From Scolanthus callimorphus (taxonomy: Eukaryota; Cnidaria; Anthozoa; Actiniaria; Edwardsiidae), in the NCBI GenBank assembly GCA_033964015.1, contig CM066915.1, positions 13,432,372-13,496,371 on the forward strand: a DNA stretch of 64,000 nucleotides, given 5' to 3'. Below are positions 25,001 to 37,000 of the stretch, piece by piece; the first letter of the stretch is position 1; each line of letters begins with the position of its first letter. Made by a program: the position numbers and the translations under genes. The notes below the pieces were generated by a model that searched no databases, was not told where the DNA came from, and saw nothing but the letters and a program-made list of their open reading frames with translations.

Positions 25001-28000
25001 GTGCTTATGCTTATGGAGTTGAATTTATTTATTTAGAACGCGAATTTTGAGTGTTGCGTTTGATTTTCAATTGAATCCGGGCGCGCGTCACTGTGTACGT
25101 GTAGCATTCTTGAACGAGAGTGCATTTGCAGTCTATACATTACAAAAGAAACACCAAATCGCGAGCACAAATAACCAGATTACTTTCGGATTAAATTTCC
25201 AGCTAGTGAAATGCATTTACAGCCAAAGACGCTCAAGCGTCCCTCTCTAGAGTGCAATAATGAATTGTTTCTTGGAATATTGGATCCATTATTCGATTCA
25301 ATAATGCAATCGGCTTTGGAAAACGTCTTTCGATTTGAACTGGGCTTTCGCTTTTTGATTGGACGATAGACGACGGAGGCGCTTCCATATATGGAAAAAT
25401 CCACAGGGAACCTTTTGTTTGCGAGTTTTGTAACCAATATGGCGTGCCTAGTAGTTTACGAGCCTGGTAAATCTCTCCCTCGTTCATCTACAGAAGAAAT
25501 TGTTGACCAGTATTATCAGGGATATCCCAAGAAGCATAAAGCCAGTGACTAAAGAGTGCCGGAGCGTGGTGTCAGGAAGATAATCTAGCCGAAATCCGAG
25601 TTCAAATCGAAAAACATTTTCCCAAGCCGAATGCACTATTGAATCGAATAATGGATCCAATATTCCAAGAATCAACTCATTATTGCACTCTAGAGGGGGA
25701 CGCTTGAGCGTCTTTGGCTGTAAGAGGCAAACATATTAATGTTTTCAAATTTATCAAGAAATATTATGGAGCAACAACATGACAATGAGCCTATTCATGT
25801 GGAATAGTCCGTCACCTGAGGGGGTTCTAATACTCATCTCAGGGGAACAAACGAGACTTATCCCAAATGAAAGCTTATCTATTCAGCTTTCAGAAAATGT
25901 CTTATTTATTTATTTATTTTATTTATATGATTTGCCCAAGGGCGGGGAAATCCTCACAGAGCGAGGCTCCAATTACGAGGTTCCCTTATCGGTGTAGTGG
26001 GTTAGTAAGTTGTAAGCCCTGCACTGAGGATGGGCAACTTCCGACGTCCCCGTGGTTCTTTAACGTCCCTCTGGTTCAGGTTAATGTAGTGCATGTGAGA
26101 GACGGGACCTACGGTTTAACGTCCTTATCCGAGAAGACGCGAAGGTCTAACCATTTGCAGATGTTAAAGCAAAGGCAGCACCGTCTCCTCAATTATTAGA
26201 AAAAGACCCTGAGTGTTGGCCCGGCCGGGGTTTGAACTCCCAACCTCCCGCACATAAGCCCGGCGCTCTACCACTGCGCTAACCACTGCGGTCGTCGGAA
26301 ATGTCTTGGCAGACATTTCAAACGGTAGCTTTCCTAAAGAAAAACGAGTTTGAAATTTCATCCTCGAAAGCACCCCTGGCCGCCATCTTGTGTCAGAGAA
26401 AACCCCGCGTCGACTTTACTCGCAAAACCAGAATTGTTCAGAATAAAATTATTTTGCTGGCAAAATCAACACTAGACAAAAGCTCATGATGTAAAAGCGT
26501 GAAACGAGCATTGTACTCGACCCACTCCATTTTCCCAAGTGTAGTTATTTTTAGATTTGCCTAATTTACATATTCCGCGAAATCCGGCAACTAAATTCAA
26601 CTAAATGCTGGCCAAAATTCCCCAAACCTCTTTCTAAACGCCGTCCTTGTGAGGTTTTTCTGTTTCCATTCTATTTAAAACCCATTCCTTATTTTTTTCC
26701 AATTAAAAGGAACCAATAATAAGTGTCGAGACGCAAATTTTAAAGCAATGTGTTGAAGCCGTCCCTGATCGCTCGAACCGAACTTAGGATATTCGAATCC
26801 TATACATAAATGGTTGTCTCCCGGTGTCAAATAAAGAACACAGTGGTTTTGGAAAGATATAATATTCATGGAGTAGCTTTGGGGATCTGTACTGTGAGGT
26901 TTTTATCATGAAGCGGAACAATTTATGAATGATTCTGACAACAGTGAATATCGCGTGGTGCGAGCGAACTTCTACTAAATCCGTAAAAACCTCTTCTTTT
27001 GATTCCGAGCTCTCTTCTTCTGATTCTAAACTCCTTTCCTCTGATTCTGATATTTCTTCTAGTTCGCTGCTTTCGAAATAATCGCTGCTAGTAGTACTCC
27101 CACTTTCCTCCGCCGTCTCGTCCGCCATTTTTAATTTCATTTGAAATATGCGAGCTGTTGCAGTGCGAGCGCTGTGATTGGTCAGTTTTTGGCGCGAAGG
27201 GTTCTAAAAATAACATTACTTGTGAAAATGGAGTGGATATACCCCAATGACAGCGTTTCACGCTTTTACATCAAGAGCTTTTGCACTAGACTAGATTTCG
27301 AAAATTTATGATTATTCGAAAACTTAGAGAATGATTTTCAACACCTACCCGTGAGTATTATTTTCAATAAAAGACGACAGCTAATTATGTATGCAACAAC
27401 AGAAATCACGATTCGAGTTTTTTCTATCAATAGTACGGTGGCCCATAAGTGCACGGCAAAACTCTTACTTCTCACGGCAAAACTCTTATTCGTCACGGCA
27501 AAACTTTAATGTTCACAGCAAAACTCTTATTTCTCACGGCAAAACTCTTGTATTTGTCACGGCAAACTCTCATTTCTCTCTCGCGGCAAAACTCTTATTT
27601 GTCACGGCAAAAACTCTCAAGCCACGGCAAAACTATGTATCTTCCACGGCGGAAGTGAGCTTCACGGCGGAAGTGAATGCAGAATGGCGGATATGTCGGC
27701 GAATGCACGATTTTCCAATGATATACATTTAGTTCAGATATTTTATCAAATTAGGCCATTAACCTAGAATCTGGCAAAAAAAAAACATCCAGTGTAAAGA
27801 TAGGCACTTGACGTCGCGTACTGGGCCCGGTTGCTTTCACTACCGCCGTGAAGCTCACTTCCGTCGTGGAAGATATAAAGTTTTGCCGTGGCTATAAGAG
27901 TTGTGACGTGACTAATAAGAGCTTTCACAGCGGGCCTAAATGCGCGCCAAAGCGGTAAGTTGTAAAGACTAGAGTCGCGGTCAGCGGTTGCATATTTCTG

Positions 28001-31000
28001 TGATAGTAGCAAGATGGCGGCGCGTTCGAACACGGAGCAGTGCAAAGGAAGGACGTTTTCTCAATATTCATAATGGAAACCGGTTGATTCGCCGACACGC
28101 TCGTTCGCCGACACGCACAGGAGACGGTTCGCCGACACATGATCTCTACGTGTTTAGCCTTGTTTGATATCAAATATAACTTATCATTAATGCAGGCTGA
28201 TATTTATACATCATAACTCTATCCTTGTATTTAAAACTCGAATGATGTAAGGTTATTTGATACACAGCGCGAGCGCCAGCACGAGCGATGCAAAAGTTTT
28301 GTGAGTAGTTTTCTTCATGAATCAAAGACTCAAACTGAACAGAAATAATTATTCTCAAATCTTTGACCCGAGAACCACGCACACAAATCTTATATAAAAT
28401 GAAAGCTTCTATTCCATAGATTCTGAAGAACTTTGTAGCGAAATATAAGTTATCGTAGCGCGAGCGATGCGAAAGTTTACTTTGTGAGTTTCACGTGAAT
28501 ATCGCTTAGAAACAAATGTAAATATCAATCAATTTGAACAAAAAAAGGCAAGTAAAATGAGTTTAACCGTATAATGAGTTTAACCGTCATACCCTGCCCA
28601 AGATGAGGACTTTTGCAAGAAAAAGCTTCAGGGGAAGTTGTTGTCGAGAAACAAAACATTTACTTTACAGATTCTCTTGAATTTCAACAAAATGAGTTGG
28701 ACTTGTGTAAAAGTTCGCCACCACGTCTCCTATTTATCGTCTTCCTCTGTAAATTCCTTCCCATTCCTTGCAAATTTCAAAGCGTACTTTTCGTCACAAG
28801 CGATGATTATGGCTTACAAGAACTGCCTGATGTTTCAGCAGAAGATAGCGATTGACATATTTCAAGATTTGAGTATGCTGCTCGGTCATGGAGTGTAACT
28901 AAGATACAAGAGTTTGTCAAAAATCGATTTAAAAAACTAACACCACGAAGAACTGCACTGTTGAATGGGGCCTTGATATTTGACTAGGGACATGGTCATG
29001 GACACATGGATATTTGTATGCATTCTGCGTTACGGAAACTTGTCAGTCTGGCACATCTAAAGTATGTCAGTCTCCAATGAGAGAAAAAGAATATCAGGAT
29101 TACCAGAGGAAAATTGTTGCTAGTAATGACTGCCTTTGTGTTATAATGCCTAGATTTCAGAACCTGTGAGAGGCTATTTCTTAGAGCTTAGACCTTCTAT
29201 AAAAGCTTTCATTCATACTAGAAGATAGGCCAATAACATTTAAGGTAAAATGATAATAAAAACTACAGTATAAATAAATCAAGGAGTAATTAAAAAAGAC
29301 AGCAGACCTTCAGTAGTAGAAAGCTTGTGAAGAATCCATAGTAGCTAAATCATACTTGAAGAAGAAAAAATATCTTGTGTCATTTACTGCTCTCAAGTGA
29401 GTAGGTCTGCTATTTCAGTCAACTATTATGGCCAGCTTGAAACAGGGGGCAAAACATAGGCCCTCATTTTTAATTCAGTAACATTTTGTTTGACAGAATT
29501 GTCTGAATGCTATGAAAATTATATTTATCAACCTGACACATGAAATATCAGGACCAGCCGACAATTTTAAATAATATAATACGAAAGATAATCCGAACAA
29601 GGTCAATTTCATGGCGATATTCACCAGAAGTTGAGAAGGTGTATGAGCTATATTTCGATTTTAATTCAAATCATCATCAGGCAAATTAAGTATACAGAGC
29701 GCGAGGTTTAAATACAGGAAGCTTATTTGAATAATAATAGTTCACGGCTAGCTTTTAGGCCGGAGTTAATTACAGGCTGCTTAGTTTTTATAAAGAAAGC
29801 CTCTTTAAACAGAAGAATGTTCCAGTTGTTGTCCATACCAATTACGGTGGTATTGTCCCTGACAGTGTTCAAGTAAAATTCTTTGGTGTTAGCTAAAAGA
29901 AAGGAATCATTACAAGGCAAATTATGAAGTGACAAAAGGTGTTGGTATTGTTCACAATTATTTAGGTGGTGAAAAATAGCACTGTCCTTGTCACGGGCAT
30001 GTTCCATTGTGCGTTCGTGCAAGGTGCGCTCAGTTTTACCTATGTAACTGGAATTACAGCAGGGGCAAGTGAATTGGTATACAAGATTAGATTTACTTAA
30101 TAGCGGGGTTTTATCTTTGGTGTTGGTATAAAAACAGATCTTTTGTGTTTTGGGAAGAATCCGGAATACAACATTTTTGGAAGATATACATCTGCGGAGC
30201 TTATGAACAAGAGCTTTTGTTAATTGTTCGCCTTTCTCGCCGATGTATGGCATGTTGATCCAGATAGTCCTATCTGTTTCCTGGGCGCGGTCCTGAGTGG
30301 GGTTCTTAAACAAGCAGGATGCCTTGGTTCGTTTGATAAGAGCATCGGCTACACGCCGTGGGAAGCCATTCCAGGCAAGGAATTGTCTAATCTTGAGTAT
30401 CTGGGCATCAACTTTACCCGGGTCACAGATACGAAGAACACGATAGATTAGCGATCTAACCCAGGCTACCCGGTGAGACCAGGGGACGAAGCTTTTGAAG
30501 TTAGTGTACAACCCAGTGAAAGTATCTTTTCTGTAGATACTAAGCCCATCTGGTGCTATTTCAATATCCAGGAAATGAGGGACAACCCCATCAAAACGAT
30601 CGTACGTAAACCGGATATTCTTGTCAAATTTATGAAACTCGCTAAGGATGTCGGGTAGCGAGCTCGGTTTCACAAGTAGCAGAGTGTCATCAACATATCT
30701 GCAGTAAAATTTGACAGCTCCCGAATCGATCAATTTCTTCACTATTTTTTCTTCAAATTCTCTCATAATTATATTCGCAAGGACAGGACCTAGACTCCCA
30801 CCCATGCTCACCCCGTCGATTTGTTCATACAAAGTATCATTGCAAGAAAACACAGTTTTAGTGCAGGTGTCTCGGATAAGTTTACGTAGGGTGTTCTTGC
30901 ACAGATCGGTGTTAATCAGCTTATCCGTAAAGACACGCTTCTCGATAACCTTCAGAGTTCTGTTCAGAGGGACATTTGTGAACAACGATTCGACGTCAAA

Positions 31001-34000
31001 GGACACGAATCGGTAGCCCTGTTCAAACAAGTCCTGGGGGATGGCGCGAATTCTCTGAGCTGTATCGAAGGAATCTTTTAGACTGAACTCATTCTGTGTT
31101 AGAGGGAAGAGCAGTGAACTTAGAAATTTACCAACGAAGTAGTGGGAACTTCCAGTGGTGTCGATTATTGGTCGGAATTTAGGGATGCTTATATACTCCT
31201 TGTGAATTTTCGGTAAACCGTGAGCACGCGCTGGCTTGGCGTTTCGCGGACGTATAGAGTCGAATTCTTCTCGGCTCAACTCGCCGCGCTTCAACAGCTT
31301 AAGGAGGTAGCGTTGTAGCGAAGTTAATCGAGCGGGTGTCGGGTCTTTAGAGACAAGTTTGAACTTCCTTCGGTCGGCGAAGAGAGAATCCATGGATTGT
31401 TTATAGGCTGCTCGCGTAATCAGTACAACTCCCTCTCCTTTGTCCGGTTTTAGGAGAACTGCGCGCTGCAGTAGCTCTTTGATGGTCTTGATGCGTTGGC
31501 TATCAGCAAAAATCCGCTTGTCATCAAAGTCTAAAACATTGAACGCCCAAGCTCTCATAGCGTTTTTAGCACGTTCTAAGCTCTTAAAGTTAGACTTGAG
31601 AAGGCCATATCGCTGAAGTTGTTCCCAAACGGACTCAGCCGATGCGATAACATCCGCTTCGCGAGGTGTAACTGCGATGCCATACTTCAGACCAAACTGG
31701 AGGGCAGAATACTGATTGTTTGTTAACTCTTGTCCCGTAAGGTTGAGGATAAGTTTATTGGGGTTCCGCTCAAGGCCATCTTTTTGCAGTTTTTCTTTCA
31801 AGAGTCTGTCGAACTTCTTAGAGAGACGCTGGCGGGTTGAATCTTCTTTTTGTTTGACGTGGTTATCAATCGCATAAGTGAGAACACGGCGATTAAACCA
31901 AGTACAGCGCTTATCTAGCCCAGAATTGGCTTGTTCGAGATCTTTCCGAAGACTCTTAACGGTCTTGTGTTTTTCGGATATCTCATCAAATAGGATCTTG
32001 CGGTAACTCTTGCGTTGAGATCTTTTATCCTTCATCTTGAAGTGTTTCCATCGGGTATAAAATTAGGGTGAAGGTCTGCATCTCGACAGCGATGTTTGTG
32101 AATCGTTGTTCACAAATGTCCCTCTGAACAGAACTCTGAAGGTTATCGAGAAGCGTGTCTTTACGGATAAGCTGATTAACACCGATCTGTGCAAGAACAC
32201 CCTACGTAAACTTATCCGAGACACCTGCACTAAAACTGTGTTTTCTTGCAATGATACTTTGTATGAACAAATCGACGGGGTGAGCATGGGTGGGAGTCTA
32301 GGTCCTGTCCTTGCGAATATAATTATGAGAGAATTTGAAGAAAAAATAGTGAAGAAATTGATCGATTCGGGAGCTGTCAAATTTTACTGCAGATATGTTG
32401 ATGACACTCTGCTACTTGTGAAACCGAGCTCGCTACCCGACATCCTTAGCGAGTTTCATAAATTTGACAAGAATATCCGGTTTACGTACGATCGTTTTGA
32501 TGGGGTTGTCCCTCATTTCCTGGATATTGAAATAGCACCAGATGGGCTTAGTATCTACAGAAAAGATACTTTCACTGGGTTGTACACTAACTTCAAAAGC
32601 TTCGTCCCCTGGTCTCACCGGGTAGCCTGGGTTAGTATATATAATAGGACTCCATGCTGTCCAATTAAGAAAAAATTGGATGATTCCGAGGAACTCCAAA
32701 ATTGGACGAGGCCGCAGGCCGAGTCCAATTTGGAGTTCCGAGGAATCATCCATTTTTTTCTTAATTGGACAAGCATGGAGTCCTGTTATTTATTAATTAT
32801 ATAACATCCATGTTCAAACCCAAACTGTCCAATTTTAGCGCGAACTGTCCAATTAGAGCGCGCGCGATCCAATTAAAAAATAATTGGACGATTCAAGAAA
32901 AATCGATCTGCCGGCACAATGGGATTTCGAGCTGGCTATATAATTAGATCGCTAATCTATCGTGTTCTTCGTATCTGTGACCCGGGTAAAGTTGATGCCC
33001 AGATACTCAAGATTAGACAATTCCTTGCCTGGAATGGCTTCCCACGGCGTGTAGCCGATGCTCTTATCAAACGAACCAAGGCATCCTGCTTGTTTAAGAA
33101 CCCCACTCAGGACCGCGCCCAGGAAACAGATAGGACTATCTGGATCAACATGCCATACATCGGCGAGAAAGGCGAACAATTAACAAAAGCTCTTGTTCAT
33201 AAGCTCCGCAGATGTATATCTTCCAAAAATGTTGTATTCCGGATTCTTCCCAAAACACAAAAGATCTGTTTTTATACCAACACCAAAGATAAAACCCCGC
33301 TATTAAGTAAATCTAATCTTGTATACCAATTCACTTGCCCCTGCTGTAATTCCAGTTACATAGGTAAAACTGAGCGCACCTTGCACGAACGCACAATGGA
33401 ACATGCCCGTGACAAGGACAGTGCTATTTTTCACCACCTAAATAATTGTGAACAATACCAACACCTTTTGTCACTTCATAATTTGCCTTGTAATGATTCC
33501 TTTCTTTTAGCTAACACCAAAGAATTTTACTTGAACACTGTCAGGGACAATACCACCGTAATTGGTATGGACAACAACTGGAACATTCTTCTGTTTAACG
33601 AGGCTTTCTTTATAAAAACTAAGCAGCCTGTAATTAACTCCGGCCTAAAAGCTAGCCGTGAACTATTATTATTCAAATAAGCTTCCTGTATTTAAACCTC
33701 GCGCTCTGTATACTTAATTTGCCTGATGATGATTTGAATTAAAATCGAAATATAGCTCATACACCTTCTCAACTTCTGGTGAATATCGCCATGAAATTGA
33801 CCTTGTTCGGATTATCTTTCGTATTATATCACATGAAATATATTAGTCATAACTGTAATATAGTTTTTGTGTGATTTATGTTGTATTTTCTATCCAATGC
33901 TTAATATTTAATTTATTTGAAAGTGACTGACATGCCTTATTTTCTTATCCAGTCCATTTGAATGCCTGATAATTCTTAATCTTTTATACTTTTGTGTCAC

Positions 34001-37000
34001 TTATATTTTTTTACAATTCAAATATACAGTGCAGGATTCAGTAACATTTTGATAGACACTAGTGTCACTGAATTGAAGCACAGAAAAAATATGCAGGGGG
34101 AAAATTACACAGTAGAAGACTTTGTACTCCTTTGTACTGAAGATCATCCCTTTCAGTTAATGAAATGGAAGTGGGATAAACAAAAGCATCATTGTGTCAC
34201 TTATTGTTTTGTTTTTTTCAATTCAAATATACAGTGCAGGATTCTGTAAGTAAAGACACATTTTGATAGACACAAGTGTCACTGCATTTTATAAGCATAG
34301 AAAAAATATGCAGGGGAAAAAATTGCACAGTAAGCTCATAAGTAAGACATTGGCCTCTTTTGTGCTGAAAATCATTCCTTTCAGTTAAATGGAAGCTTCT
34401 CCTTTTAGTTACTTTTGAGATAAACAAAAGCATAACTTCATGTGGAAGTGTAGACCATAAGTTTATTAGTTTACTTTCTGAATGATTGGGAAATTGGATT
34501 TACACTGATTTTCATTTCTGGCAAAATGCTTTTCTGGATGCTGTTCAGACTTCTAACTTGAGTTTAGCTTAAAAACACCTACTACTATACATTCTGAATT
34601 CTGTGCGGGAAAAAAGATTTATCAAACTGCAGTGGACTATGATTTCAACTTCTTTGAGCTGTAATATTGTTTGAGCAATTTTGGAGATGCAATTTTGGAG
34701 TTGTAGTGCTAGTTTAAGTTCACAGACGAAACGAAACGCGCGGTTTGAGCCGCTCGGATGTGAATTAAAAGAGCTAACTTTTCTAACGATTTTTACAATC
34801 GCTTAAAGGTGGTAAATGGAGAAAAGGAAATTAATTTAAGTACTGCATACTACAAGGAGGATTATTAACTCGAAATATCTTCAACTAATCTGTTATAGCG
34901 AAGTGCAGTTTATCCACAGAAAGATGTAAGCTTACAACCGACACACGAAAATAAAAACACATGGCTCTGCAGTGAAAACCCCGCGAAAATGACAGAAGAA
35001 TCAGGAGAAATGTTTTGATATTTCTGTTGTTCAGTTCTTACCTCTTCTAGCCAAGACTCTTCCTTCTGAAGTAAGCCCTAATTGCTTCACATCTACCAGC
35101 ATTATCTTGCTGAACTGGAAGTATTCCACTCGCTGCCATGCCCTTCAAAATTCTTCTAAGCTCCGTAAGATTTTCCCATTTCAAATGAACCTGACCAACT
35201 GATTCTGAGCGATATTTTCGTCCAAAACACAGATTTCTAAAGAACTAGAAATGGTCTCGCGCGAAATCAAAACGGAAATTCAAAAAACTAAAAACATAGA
35301 GTTTTGGTTTGAAGACTCAAGAACGCACAGAACATTAATGCAAAAGGATTAATAACTCCATGGAAAAAGTAAAACAAGGGTCAAAATAGCTGCTGACGAC
35401 TATGTTCTGTGTTTTTCGAATTTTGCCACTTTCCAGTGGAGCAGAAATCTGCCTTCTGTTTTCCGAAGCCCGTCATGTTTGGTATCAGAACAAAGCTTCT
35501 TCCTTCGGCCATGGCTTCCCGCCTTCCGATCTTTTCTTCGGTAAACAACGAGTGAGAAACGAGCTGCCGAAGTGGATTGTCGGATGAATCCGCAAATTAG
35601 TCACCAGGCTACCAAAAAGGCCTCACGTCCGAGCCCCAAAGCTGCCACGATTCAACTTCCCGCTTTGGAGCGCGTTTAGGCCCGCCGTGTTTGCCGTGAG
35701 GAATAAGAGTTTTGCCGTGAACAATAGAGTTTTGCCGTGAACAATAGAGTTTTGCCGTAAACAATAGAGTTTTGCCGTGAGGAATAAGAGTTTTGCCGTG
35801 AGAAATAAGAGTTTTGCCGTGAGAAATAAGAGTTTTGCCGTGAGAAGTAAAAGTTTTGCCGTGAGAAGTAAGAGTTTTGCCGTGCACTTATGGGCCACCG
35901 TACAATAGAGATAAATAATTTCTCTATTGTTTTCATTAAGTTGTGGTAATGTTTCAGCAATCAGTTAACCTGTTGTTATTTTCCATATAAACCAGGTCTG
36001 TGTTCGACTAATAAACATAATTGATAGTTGCATACTTAGGTGTAAATTTTGAGTACAAATGTATTTACGCTGCGCCGATTAAGGTAATTCCCCTGAAATA
36101 AAACTTGTCGTAGAATTTTTTTCTTAATTTGTCTATTTACTATTGAGTATATAAGGAATGAAAATATGAAATAAAAAGAGGGGGTGCCCATGCTCGTTTA
36201 GAAACTGTGATGGCGCAAACATACCCCATTTTTAGTGCCTGAGGGCTATTTTGTGAAGGACTACGTGAAACAAGAAAATTGTGATATAACGCTCACTAAT
36301 GAAGCAATCCAGTTCGCTTGCAAGTTTGAACAGAACTGTTGGATGCTTCACTACCTAGGACGAACATTGGAATGTCTAATTTTCTATGTGTGTTGACGCT
36401 ACTCTTGAAAATGTGCAAAAATGTACGCACCGCTCGTGATAATTTGAGAGTCTTTGGTGTCTCATTTTGAGGCTTAGCTCAAGATAGCTCAAGAACTTGT
36501 CGTGGAAAATTCTTTAAACTGTTTTTATAACAGGGGAATGATAGTCTTATCAAAATGGTTAAATAAAAAATGGGGGTGCCCAATCTTATTTTCGCGCAAT
36601 ATCCCAAAAAGCGACTTTTTCTTGGTGTTTCTCGCTCAAATGGGGATATTTAGCTTGCGCGCGCGCGCTCGATTGCGTCATTTTCGAACGAATTGATCGC
36701 GCGTCCATGCGCAGAACAGCGTGCGCCGTGCAAAACAGGGGAATAACCTTAATTTACTCAAATGCCACTTGAAATGCTACCTCAATCACAGGCAGCCCAA
36801 GTATAATGGTCGTTTAAAAAAAATATATTCTGGCTTGGCGATATTTATAGTGTTTATGTGGCTTTGTGTAAGAGTAATCGAAAAACTCGCTAAATTGTTA
36901 TAAAATCGTCACTGAGTTCTGGTAAATTATGGCAAATAAAAGTAGAAGACTTACATTAAGTTGTCCTGTTGTCCTTTCCTCGTCTAGAGGCGTTTAAGAG

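Larger units (their letters stand above)
24976..26457. mobile_element. TIR repeat hosting a MITE and a SINE
   Basis: Ends CCAGCAAAATTATTTT (24976) and its near-complement at 26457. The interior shares modules with the left (22.2-22.5 kb) and right (53.74-53.86 kb) repeats. Two later insertions sit in it: 25220-25720 and 25904-26298. Confidence 0.6.
29549..33829. mobile_element. Penelope-like retroelement composite: full-length minus copy joined head to head to a 5'-truncated plus copy
   Basis: The minus copy covers about 32099-29573 (3' end possibly to 29549). The plus copy starts at 32100, within the RT codons of residue 349 of the minus copy, and runs to 33829. Outside the MITE insert the two peptides differ at one position that I noticed (LLFKEAFF versus LLFNEAFF), so the pair is young. 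The same 12-bp string CACATGAAATAT flanks the composite directly at 29537-29548 and 33830-33841, as expected of a target-site duplication made by one insertion event. The centre (32091-32112) is itself a short palindrome, TTTGTGAA-n6-TTCACAAA, hinting at a microhomology-driven template switch. Both outer ends carry the hammerhead-like core. Confidence 0.9.

Noticed and set aside
26220..26298. Genuine tRNA gene on the minus strand
   Set aside because: It is the head of a SINE with target-site duplication and A-rich tail.
27391..27732. ORFs with repeated HGKTLxS peptides (also 35609-35960)
   Set aside because: 21-bp tandem repeat translated in several frames.
30224..31016. Plus-strand ORFs opposite the Penelope gene, mirrored at 32063-33179 on the minus strand
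   Set aside because: Antisense shadows of the RT/GIY-YIG ORF duplicated by the palindrome.
29537..33841. Penelope palindrome as a simple assembly fold-back
   Set aside because: A fold-back would not give a different 3' tail length, a MITE in one arm only, and a clean direct 12-bp duplication; still worth a read check.
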